From NCBI GenBank assembly GCA_902492275.1, contig CABUKW010000043.1, positions 1 through 21,104 of the forward strand: a DNA stretch of 21,104 nt, given 5' to 3'. Positions 14,950 to 21,104 of the stretch are shown here, piece after piece. The position numbers and the translations under genes are program-made. The notes beneath the pieces are model-generated. The model ran no database searches, was not told the origin of the DNA, and was given only the letters and a program-made list of their open reading frames with translations. Every line of letters begins with the position of its first letter. Within the stretch, counting starts at the first letter, position 1. This DNA is from an uncultured Peptococcaceae bacterium (GTDB taxonomy: Bacteria; Bacillota; Peptococcia; Peptococcales; Peptococcaceae).

Positions 14950-15669
14950 ATGGTGCAGCAAAACAAGCTACGGCAGGAATCAAAACGGGATGGTTTAACT
15001 GCAGAAGAGTCTTTCTATAAGGAATGGCTTACACCGTTACAGCAGGCTTTACAGGTAGTGTTAGCCCATATTGACAGCGTGCGCGGGCAAATTGCCGAGC
15101 AGCAGGGACGTTCACCGGTAGAGCATTGTAAATGGCGGATAAAGAGTGCGGCCAGTATACAGGAAAAGCTGCGGCGCAATCATTTGCCTGTAACATTAGC
15201 GGCAGCGCAAGAGCATGTGTATGATGCAGCCGGTGTACGGATTGTGTGTCCCTTTCTCAATGATATTTATTCGCTGGTTCATGAATTGCGCAGGCAGGAG
15301 AACGTTCAAGTGATGAAGGAAAAGGATTACGTGCTGCATCCCAAAGCAAATGGCTACCGCAGCTATCATTTGATTATGCAGGTTACGCTCCCAGACACTG
15401 AAAATCATTGTGTTGTGCCAGTGGAAATTCAACTTCGCACCATTGCGATGGACTGTTGGGCCAGCTTAGAGCATCAGTTACGCTATAAGAAAAATCTGCC
15501 GGAAAGTGCTGTGCTGGCAGCTGAACTGAAACGATGTGCTGATGAGATGGCCTCCACAGATTTGACCATGCAGGCCATACAGGAAGTATTGGATTTGTAC
15601 AACGGAGCGTGCTTAGCTGCGGAGAATAAGAAAGGGGGAACGTATCATGCATATTCTGGTTGCCGATGA
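14950..15669 (+). CDS. Small alarmone synthetase, RelQ/SAS1-like (GTP pyrophosphokinase)
   Basis: Transfers pyrophosphate from ATP to GTP or GDP to make (p)ppGpp. 239 aa from ATG 14950 (AAAGGG 7 bases upstream); an in-frame GTG at 14944 is the alternative. The RelA_SpoT synthetase domain spans about 40-185. It has EHVYDAAGVRIVC with substrate-contact R97, KANGYRSYHLI (132-142), and VEIQLRTIAMDCWASLEHQLRYK (158-180) with the catalytic Glu of EIQLRT (E159). There is no HD hydrolase, TGS or ACT domain, so it is a synthetase only. The closest match in pattern is RelQ/YjbM; expected length is about 210 aa, so the C-terminal tail is a little long. The last 23 bases overlap the response regulator gene, tying alarmone synthesis to that two-component system. 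Confidence 0.93.
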   Translation: MVQQNKLRQESKRDGLTAEESFYKEWLTPLQQALQVVLAHIDSVRGQIAEQQGRSPVEHCKWRIKSAASIQEKLRRNHLPVTLAAAQEHVYDAAGVRIVCPFLNDIYSLVHELRRQENVQVMKEKDYVLHPKANGYRSYHLIMQVTLPDTENHCVVPVEIQLRTIAMDCWASLEHQLRYKKNLPESAVLAAELKRCADEMASTDLTMQAIQEVLDLYNGACLAAENKKGGTYHAYSGCR

Positions 15670-16333
15670 TGAGCAGGAGCTGGTGCGGGCCGTTGCCGCT
15701 ATTTTAGAGTTTCATCATTATACGGTGGATACAGCCTTTAATGGAAAAGCGGCATTGCAAAAGTTAGAGCGGCAAAGCTATGATGGCGTCGTGCTGGATA
15801 TTATGATGCCGGAGTTAGACGGGTTGGAAGTGCTGCGACGTATTCGTCAGCAGGATATCTTGGTGCCAGTGCTGCTGCTCACTGCTAAAACAGAAACGAC
15901 AGACCGTATTGCCGGTTTAGATGATGGGGCCGACGATTATCTTGGAAAACCCTTTGCAATGGGAGAATTGATAGCCCGAGTAAAAGCTATGACGCGGCGT
16001 AAAAATGAATATTTGCCAACGCTATTGCGAACAGGAAATGTAACTTTAAATCGAGATACCTTTTCACTGGCTGTAGAGCAGGCGGCAGTTCAGCTCAGTC
16101 ATTTAGAATTCCAATTGATGGAATTGCTGATGCTCAACCCAAAACGGGTTGTACCGGCAGAGCAATTAACAGAACGCTTGCAGGGTGTTCCAACTTCTGA
16201 TACTGTAGAAATCATTGGACAGGCGCCGCTGTATCTTTCTTATTTGTCAAAGAAATTGGAAGCGCTGCAGGCAAATTGGCGTCTGCAGTTTCGCCAAGAC
16301 GGTAGCTGTATGCTGGTGCCCTGCCATGATTAA
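15647..16333 (+). CDS. Response regulator, OmpR-like with divergent C-terminus
   Basis: A 228-aa regulator. The receiver domain (about 1-118) is intact: D7/D8, phospho-acceptor D51 in LDIMMPELDG, T79, K101 in GKPF. The C-terminal half (about 130-226) follows the winged-helix pattern (LSHLEFQLMELLMLNPKRVVPAEQL), but the wing and terminal motif are altered: the usual GxGY is replaced by QDGSCMLV. DNA binding is likely but less certain than for the first regulator. AAGGGGG lies 8 bases before ATG. It overlaps the alarmone synthetase gene by 23 bases and the kinase gene by 8. Confidence 0.9.
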   Translation: MHILVADDEQELVRAVAAILEFHHYTVDTAFNGKAALQKLERQSYDGVVLDIMMPELDGLEVLRRIRQQDILVPVLLLTAKTETTDRIAGLDDGADDYLGKPFAMGELIARVKAMTRRKNEYLPTLLRTGNVTLNRDTFSLAVEQAAVQLSHLEFQLMELLMLNPKRVVPAEQLTERLQGVPTSDTVEIIGQAPLYLSYLSKKLEALQANWRLQFRQDGSCMLVPCHD

Positions 16334-17684
16334 GTTACTGCAGCGCCAATTTATTGCAGTGGCTATGGGTTCTTTGCTAGTAGTATTGCTATTGGTACTT
16401 GGCGGTATGAATTTGCTATATCACTATCAGGTGGAGCAGAAAACAGAAGGCTTTTTGTGGCTGATTGCCAGCTATGCTGGCGAATTTCCTGAGGAACAGA
16501 GTGCCTCACAATTTCTCAATCCAATTCATCGACAGGAAAAGTCAGGAACTGAACAGGCAGAGAAGCAAAGTGAAGCCGATGCAAATGACGAACGTATTCC
16601 GTTAGAAGATAGCAGATACGAAGCTTATCAGGCATTGTGGCCATTGCGGCAATTATTGAATGCTGAGCCGTTGATCTCTGCTGAAACAAGATTTTCTACG
16701 AGATATTTTACAGTATTTGCTGATAATTTAGGTGTAATTACACAAATGAATCTCAACCATATTGCCATCAGTGAGGAAGTGGCATATCATTATGGAGAAA
16801 ATGTTTTGGAGAGTGAAAGAAAAGAAGGCTATCTGGAACAGTATCGGTATTTGCAGTTGGTCGATGGCTCTGGAAGCATGATTATTTTTTTGGATTGTAC
16901 AACACAGCTTGAAATGGTGCGATCTTTTTTATATTTATCTTGCGGCATTGCATTCTTTGTATTTGTGGTAGTATTTTTGCTGGTAGTGATTTTTTCTCGC
17001 AGCGCTATTGCGCCAATTGTTATCAGCATGGAGAAGCAAAAGCAGTTTATCACCGATGCTGGTCATGAATTGAAAACACCATTAGCGATTATCGCAGCAA
17101 ACACCGATGTGCTCACGCTGTATGGCGGGGAAAATCAATGGACCGAAAGTATTCGCAAACAGACAGAGCGTTTGAATTTATTGGTGCAGGAAATGCTGAT
17201 GCTGGCCCGTATGGAAGAACAAAAACAGGAATTTGTGAAATTAGATTTCAGTGCTTTAGTGGAGCAGACAGCGGCACCCATGGCTGTGTTAGCGGAGCAG
17301 AAGCAGGCAGATTTTTGCTTGCAGCTAGAAGCGCACTTGCTGCTGCAGGGGGATGGGAGCAGCTTGCAAAAGATGGTGTCTGTGTTGGTAGAAAACGCTG
17401 TAAAATATGTGCAGCCTTTTGGACAGGTAACTGTCACGTTGAAGAAAAAGGGGCGCAGCGCGCAGTTTGCGGTGTATAATAGCTGTGACATCATGCCTGA
17501 CGGTGATTTGAATTTGCTATTTGACCGGTTTCGCCGTACAGATGCGTCCCGCGCCCGTGAAAGCGGCGGCTATGGCATTGGACTGTCGGTAGCTCGTGCT
17601 GTTGCGCAGAAGCATCGCGGGAAGATTTATGCGCAGCGGCAGAAACAGGGTTTGTGCTTTATAGTACGGCTGCCGTTGGTGTAA
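16326..17684 (+). CDS. Sensor histidine kinase with atypical G1 box
   Basis: A 452-aa membrane kinase paired with the preceding regulator. ATG 16326 is preferred over the much earlier open frame start, because it overlaps the regulator stop by 8 bases (ATGATTAA) and gives a normal N-terminus. TM1 is about 9-32, a hydrophilic extracytoplasmic region about 33-200, TM2 about 201-224; no clear HAMP is visible. HisKA has H247 in DAGHELKTPLA. The HATPase domain has N357 in VENAVKYV and G2 GGYGIGL (414-420), but the usual DxGxG G1 box is replaced by NSCDIMPDGD (385-394). Similar relaxed G1 boxes exist in VanS-like kinases, so activity is still likely. It is the last gene of the alarmone synthetase operon. 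Confidence 0.92.
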   Translation: MIKLLQRQFIAVAMGSLLVVLLLVLGGMNLLYHYQVEQKTEGFLWLIASYAGEFPEEQSASQFLNPIHRQEKSGTEQAEKQSEADANDERIPLEDSRYEAYQALWPLRQLLNAEPLISAETRFSTRYFTVFADNLGVITQMNLNHIAISEEVAYHYGENVLESERKEGYLEQYRYLQLVDGSGSMIIFLDCTTQLEMVRSFLYLSCGIAFFVFVVVFLLVVIFSRSAIAPIVISMEKQKQFITDAGHELKTPLAIIAANTDVLTLYGGENQWTESIRKQTERLNLLVQEMLMLARMEEQKQEFVKLDFSALVEQTAAPMAVLAEQKQADFCLQLEAHLLLQGDGSSLQKMVSVLVENAVKYVQPFGQVTVTLKKKGRSAQFAVYNSCDIMPDGDLNLLFDRFRRTDASRARESGGYGIGLSVARAVAQKHRGKIYAQRQKQGLCFIVRLPLV

Positions 17685-17702
17685 ATAAATAGCGATATAT
17701 AG

Positions 17703-17741
17703 AGTATGTTGTTGAGATTTTTCTTGACAACATACTTTTTT
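17703..17741 (+). terminator. Terminator of the alarmone synthetase/two-component operon
   Basis: AGTATGTTGT (17703-17712) pairs exactly with ACAACATACT (17727-17736), followed by T residues. The right arm overlaps the -35 box of the marR promoter. Confidence 0.8.
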
Positions 17742-17752
17742 AATATTATAGT
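17724..17752 (+). promoter_or_regulatory. Promoter of the marR-efflux operon
   Basis: TTGACA (17724-17729), a 17-base spacer, and TATAGT (17747-17752; 5/6). Predicted start is near 17758. It is embedded in the upstream terminator. Confidence 0.8.
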
Positions 17753-17761
17753 TACTAAAGG

Positions 17762-17781
17762 TAATTATTATTTGATAATTA
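17762..17781. promoter_or_regulatory. Candidate MarR operator
   Basis: TAATTAT (17762-17768) and ATAATTA (17775-17781) form a 20-base inverted repeat directly after the predicted transcription start. Size and position suit autorepression by the MarR protein encoded next. The sequence is AT-rich, so chance is possible. Confidence 0.5.
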
Positions 17782-17808
17782 TTCTGCAAATAAAAGGAAG
17801 GTGTATAC

Positions 17809-18297
17809 ATGGAAATTCAACTGATAAAAGATTTTTTAGACGCTTGTCACGAAGTGAAGCGTATCAACGAATTGATGCCTGCGTTGCCAAAAGGGATGTC
17901 GCCGCGGCATGTGCGCGTCATTGATATTATTTATCAACTTAGTCAAAAGGCAGAAGGCGTTAAGGTGAGCGATATCAGCAAAACGCTTCAAGTGACAAAG
18001 CCTAGCATTACCAAGCTTATCAACGAGCTGGAGCAATTGGGCGTTGTGCAAAAAAAACCAGATGCCGGTGACAAACGGATTGTTTGGCTGCAATTGACGG
18101 ATTTAGGCTTATCCTATTACAATTTTTATGTGCAGCAATATCATGATTGGCTTGCGGTACAGCTAGAAGGATTAGAGCCAGAGCATTTGCGGATTACTGC
18201 TCAGACCATTCAACAGGTTTCACGCATTTTGCGCACAGCGGAAATGAATTTAGACAACAGTGTATTAGACAGAACTGGAGGAGATACCCTTGCATGA
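17809..18297 (+). CDS. MarR-family transcriptional regulator
   Basis: A 162-aa winged-helix regulator. The core runs from RHVRVIDIIYQLSQ through VKVSDISKTLQVTKPSITKLINELEQLGVVQKK (HTH, about residues 50-83) into the wing DAGDKRIVWLQLTDLG, close to the DxRDxR-type family motif. The flanking helices for dimerisation are present. AGGAAGG precedes ATG by 7 bases. It overlaps the following efflux pump gene by 8 bases, and probably represses both genes until a small ligand binds. Confidence 0.93.
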   Translation: MEIQLIKDFLDACHEVKRINELMPALPKGMSPRHVRVIDIIYQLSQKAEGVKVSDISKTLQVTKPSITKLINELEQLGVVQKKPDAGDKRIVWLQLTDLGLSYYNFYVQQYHDWLAVQLEGLEPEHLRITAQTIQQVSRILRTAEMNLDNSVLDRTGGDTLA

Positions 18298-19702
18298 ACG
18301 AGAAAAAATAGTAGATGCCCGTTTAATTTTATCCATTATTGCTACTGGTATGATGTCTTTTGCCGGTGTGGTAGTGGAGACAGCCATGAATATTACCTTT
18401 CCAACTTTGATGCGGGAATTTCAAATTGGCACATCGACGGTGCAATGGATTACGACAGGATATTTGCTGGTTCTAGCTATTATTATTCCGGCATCATCGT
18501 ATCTGAAACGGAGATTTACCACCAAAGCTTTATTTGCGACCGCAATGACGCTTTTTATGATTGGTACAGTTTTATCGGCTATAACGCCGATATTTTCGCT
18601 GCTGCTGTTGGGCCGGCTCATTCAGGGCGTTGGCACCGGCGTGGCTTTGCCATTGATGTTCAACATTGTGTTGGAGCAGGTGCCTAAAAAACAACTGGGT
18701 TTGATGATGGGTGTGGCTTCACTGATTACCGCTATGGCACCGGCTATTGGCCCTTCTATAGGCGGGATGATTGTCACACTGTTTGGCTGGCGGATGATTT
18801 TTGCCGTTCTGTCGCCTTTTTTGGCAGTAGCTTTTGTAATGGGTCTTTACTCTATCCGACAGATTAGTCCTGTAGAAAAAATATCGTTTAACTGGCTGGA
18901 CTATTTATGTCTGGCAGTGGGTTTTAGTTGCTTTATTTTTGCTACTAGCATTGCTTCTGCTGTTGGCTGGGCCAGTGCGCAGGTACTGGGATTTTTAGTT
19001 GTCAGCGTGGTAGCTATCGTTATTTTTTATCGTCGTTCTGCCAAAAGCGAAAATGCTTTGATTCGTGTGCAGGTATTTCACTATCTGCCCTTTAGCTTCA
19101 GCGTGCTGGCTATTCTGTGTATTCAGTTTATTTGTTTAGGTTTAGGCTTCTTAATCCCCAATTATGCGCAGCTGGTATTGGGGCAAGATGCGTTTACAGC
19201 GGGCTGTTTATTATTGCCAGGGTGCTTGGTAGGTGCGATATTAGCGCCAATCAGCGGGAAGATATTGGATCGCTTTGGAGCGAAACGGCCGATTTTACTG
19301 GGCAATAGTTGTATTTTAATTGCCACCGGTTGTTTCAGTTTATTTGCTCAGAATATGACGCTGTTATATTTTTATGTGTTTTATCTATGTTTCGCTTTTG
19401 GTCAAGGCTCATCGGTGGGCAACACTATGACCAACGGTATCTGTCAGTTGCCCGGAAAATTGAGCACCGATGGCAATGCTGTTATCAACACATTACAGCA
19501 ACTGGCTGGTGCGGTGGGAACTTCGGTGGTAGCTACGATGGTAGCAGCGGCGCAAGCCAGCACGCCCAATGATTTAGCCACTTCCACAATGTTAGGCAGT
19601 CAGAACGCTTTTATCCTGTTAACTGTGCTGGCTGTAGTAATTCTGTGCTGTTCTTGTACAGGTTTTCATTTGACGCGGAAGAACGGACGGCAGCAGTTGT
19701 AG
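18290..19702 (+). CDS. MFS efflux pump, EmrB/QacA (DHA2) type
   Basis: A 470-aa multidrug-type transporter of the 14-helix DHA2 family, judged by length and motifs. TTG 18290 is taken as start: GGAGGAG (18277-18283) is well placed, no in-frame ATG precedes TM1, and the start overlaps the marR stop. The N-terminal helix carries VVETAMNITFPTLMREF, the DHA2 motif equivalent of LDxTIVNVALP, followed by STVQWITTGYLLV. LLGRLIQGVGTGVALPLM and the motif C-like GPSIGGMIV in helix 5 are typical of drug/proton antiporters. Coupling to MarR supports drug or toxic-compound export. The substrate is unknown. Confidence 0.93.
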   Translation: MHEREKIVDARLILSIIATGMMSFAGVVVETAMNITFPTLMREFQIGTSTVQWITTGYLLVLAIIIPASSYLKRRFTTKALFATAMTLFMIGTVLSAITPIFSLLLLGRLIQGVGTGVALPLMFNIVLEQVPKKQLGLMMGVASLITAMAPAIGPSIGGMIVTLFGWRMIFAVLSPFLAVAFVMGLYSIRQISPVEKISFNWLDYLCLAVGFSCFIFATSIASAVGWASAQVLGFLVVSVVAIVIFYRRSAKSENALIRVQVFHYLPFSFSVLAILCIQFICLGLGFLIPNYAQLVLGQDAFTAGCLLLPGCLVGAILAPISGKILDRFGAKRPILLGNSCILIATGCFSLFAQNMTLLYFYVFYLCFAFGQGSSVGNTMTNGICQLPGKLSTDGNAVINTLQQLAGAVGTSVVATMVAAAQASTPNDLATSTMLGSQNAFILLTVLAVVILCCSCTGFHLTRKNGRQQL

Positions 19703-19900
19703 GGTATGACTGCTGAAGGCTGTAATCAACTAGTGATTTGATTATGGAGATGAATTTAATCTGGCAAGTATTATGGAATTATGTATAATAGCAGAAAAAA
19801 TTGACATATAATATTTTTTGTTGTTCTTTATGGCGGGTTACGGTGAGATAAAAAGTTGCAATATGAAGTAAGCGATATATTGTATACAATAAAAAAATTG
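19703..19900. other. AT-rich intergenic region upstream of the trp promoter
   Basis: No gene is seen. It contains a 7-bp hairpin without T-run (19723-19744) after the pump gene, a TATAAT at 19784-19789 with weak CTGGCA 17 bases before, and a perfect palindrome ATTGTATACAAT (19879-19890), which lies 10 bases before the -35 box of the T-box promoter. Confidence 0.5.
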
Positions 19901-19929
19901 TTGACAAATTTGCAAAAAATGCATAAACT
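19901..19929 (+). promoter_or_regulatory. Promoter of the trp operon leader
   Basis: TTGACA (19901-19906), a 17-base spacer, and TAAACT (19924-19929; 4/6). Predicted start near 19936 is just upstream of the T-box. Confidence 0.7.
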
Positions 19930-19952
19930 AAAAGACAAATCAGAAAAAATAA

Positions 19953-20246
19953 ACCGATGAGCGAGAGTAAGTAGGAAGAATTGATTGTTCTCAGAGAGTT
20001 GCCGATGGTGTGAGTGCAGCAGCATAGATTATTCCGAATGGACTTGCGAGGGCAGTCTGAAACCATTTGGGAGTAGGCGCTGACGGGAACTCTGTCCGTT
20101 ATCAGTGGAGCACATATGATGGTATGTGAAAAAGTGGTCGTATTTTCTATTGTTTAACAGTGAAAACGGCAAATTGGGTGGTACCGCAGAAGTTACAGGC
20201 TTTTGTCCCTTACGTGTTACGTGAGGTGATGAAAGCCTTTTTGTTT
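19953..20246 (+). ncRNA. Tryptophan-specific T-box riboswitch
   Basis: cis-acting leader RNA that senses uncharged tRNA-Trp and controls read-through into trpE. Stem I includes AGTA at the 5' side of the specifier loop, the apical GCCGATGGTG region, and the specifier element GAA-UGG-A, with the Trp codon at 20039-20041. The conserved antiterminator T-box sequence GGGTGGTACCGC spans 20176-20187. A competing terminator follows: AGGCTTT (20197-20203) with AAAGCCT (20232-20238), with inner pairing, then a T-rich run to 20246. The specifier agrees with the downstream gene. Confidence 0.95.
20197..20246 (+). terminator. T-box regulated terminator
   Basis: A hairpin with a 7-bp base (20197-20203/20232-20238), an inner ACGT...ACGT tip, and a TTTTTGTTTT tail. 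Its left arm lies after the TGGTACCGC motif, so antiterminator and terminator are mutually exclusive. Confidence 0.88.
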
Positions 20247-20375
20247 TGTCAGCACTTTGTTCAATATGATAAATTGACCATGGATCACGCAGATAATTGG
20301 GTGTATAGAATTTTCGCAACGTTTTAGGAAACAACAGAGAGAAAGAGCAACAAAAAATAAAGGAGTGAATTTGGT

Positions 20376-21104
20376 ATGTTGAAACCGGATAGTGCGCAAA
20401 TTATGGAATTGGCGCAACAGTATAATACCATACCAGTATATGAGGAGATTTATGCTGATGTGGTAACGCCGATTATGCTGTTGCGGCGTATGGCGCAGCG
20501 TAGTGACCGCTATTATTTTTTGGAAAGTGTAGAAGGTGGCTTAAATCGGGGGCGCTATTCATTTTTAGGGTTCCATCCTATTTTACGGGTTACTTGTCAG
20601 CAGGAGCAAGTGATTGTTGAAGAAAAAGGCGAAAAACGGTTGTTGGAGGCAAAGCCTTTTGAAGCGCTGCGGCAGATTATGGGGCAGTATCGTGCGCCTC
20701 AGCTGGAAGAACTGCCGCCATTTTGCGGCGGGCTGGTGGGCTACTTTGCGTATCATTCTATTGGGCTGGCAGAGCCGGTGCTGAAATTGCAGCAGGACGA
20801 ATTTCCAGACTATGATTTGATGCTGTTTGAAAAAGTAATCGCTTATGATCATTTAAAACAAAAAATTGTGTTAATTGTTAATATTCATACCGATAACTTA
20901 TTGGAGAATTACGGAAAGGCTGCAGCGGAGTTGGCCGAATTAAAACAGATGATATATGATACAACACCGTTACCGAAAATGCGCACCAAAAGCAAGCCGC
21001 AGTTTACCTGCAATGTCAGTGAGGAAACTTATATAGAAATGGTGGAACGTACCAAGCAGCATATTTTTGCCGGCGATATTTTTCAGGCTGTTATCTCCCG
21101 TCGT
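20376..21104 (+). CDS. trpE: Anthranilate synthase component I (5' part, cut by window end)
   Basis: Converts chorismate to anthranilate, with a glutamine amidotransferase subunit, in tryptophan synthesis. 243 codons are visible; the full protein should be about 490-500 aa. AGGAG (20361-20365) precedes ATG 20376. The N-terminal Anth_synt_I_N domain has FLESVEGGLNRGRYSFLGFHP, containing the LLES-type element of the tryptophan feedback site, and GGLVGYFAYHSI. The chorismate-binding domain begins at about residue 220 with EETYIEMVERTKQHIFAGDIFQAVISRR. Tryptophan control is expected at two levels, by T-box and by feedback. No frame disruption is seen. Confidence 0.95.
   Translation, partial: MLKPDSAQIMELAQQYNTIPVYEEIYADVVTPIMLLRRMAQRSDRYYFLESVEGGLNRGRYSFLGFHPILRVTCQQEQVIVEEKGEKRLLEAKPFEALRQIMGQYRAPQLEELPPFCGGLVGYFAYHSIGLAEPVLKLQQDEFPDYDLMLFEKVIAYDHLKQKIVLIVNIHTDNLLENYGKAAAELAELKQMIYDTTPLPKMRTKSKPQFTCNVSEETYIEMVERTKQHIFAGDIFQAVISRR

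Noticed and set aside
19779..20066. Minus-strand open frame of 95 aa in the trp leader
   Set aside because: It overlaps the T-box and its promoter, has low-complexity hydrophobic content and no ribosome binding site.
20280..20327. Short ORF with a Trp codon between T-box and trpE, as a possible leader peptide
   Set aside because: No ribosome binding site, only one Trp codon, and it lies after the T-box terminator, so classical attenuation is not needed.

Overview
The window looks like chromosomal DNA of a low-to-mid GC anaerobic Bacillota (Firmicutes), perhaps a Negativicute or Clostridium relative. The evidence is a canonical tryptophan T-box, strong AGGAGG ribosome binding sites, TTGACA-17-TATAAT type promoters, GTG/TTG starts, intrinsic terminators, and oxygen-sensitive iron-sulfur and rubredoxin-type proteins. 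The genus assignment is only an inference. I see no insertion sequence, prophage, CRISPR array, rRNA or tRNA.

Layout. 1-2.2 kb holds an OmpR-type response regulator and sensor kinase pair. 2.2-4.8 kb holds an EamA transporter, an orphan small protein resembling WapI-type immunity proteins, and a flavin reductase-like domain fused to two rubredoxin-like domains. 4.8-5.4 kb is a minus-strand module of a small membrane protein and a Cro/CI-type regulator, with two related palindromes at its promoter. 5.5-6.6 kb holds a possible gene remnant and an alpha/beta hydrolase. 6.7-8.8 kb is a minus-strand pair, an Orn/Lys/Arg decarboxylase-like gene and a thymidylate kinase gene joined by an ATGA overlap.

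8.85-12.3 kb is the most distinctive block. It is a tightly packed five-gene operon: DUF134 regulator, NifX/ORP-like small protein, two MinD-type ATPases each carrying an inserted 2[4Fe-4S] ferredoxin domain, and an Mrp/NBP35 ATPase. The composition recalls the orange-protein (ORP) gene clusters of sulfate reducers. Palindromic sites overlap its promoter. A probable lipoprotein gene (12.4-13.05 kb) converges on purA (13.2-14.5 kb, minus) across a shared 20-bp terminator.

14.9-17.7 kb is a plus-strand operon of a RelQ-type small alarmone synthetase overlapping a second, divergent response regulator/kinase pair. 17.7-19.7 kb is a MarR regulator translationally coupled to an EmrB/QacA-type efflux pump. 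The window ends with a 670-base leader holding a promoter and a Trp-specific T-box, followed by the 5' part of trpE, which runs off the edge.

The block most worth follow-up is the DUF134/NifX/MinD/MinD/Mrp operon with its operator-like palindromes. Next are the alarmone synthetase coupled to a two-component system and a terminator-like hairpin in the purA leader.
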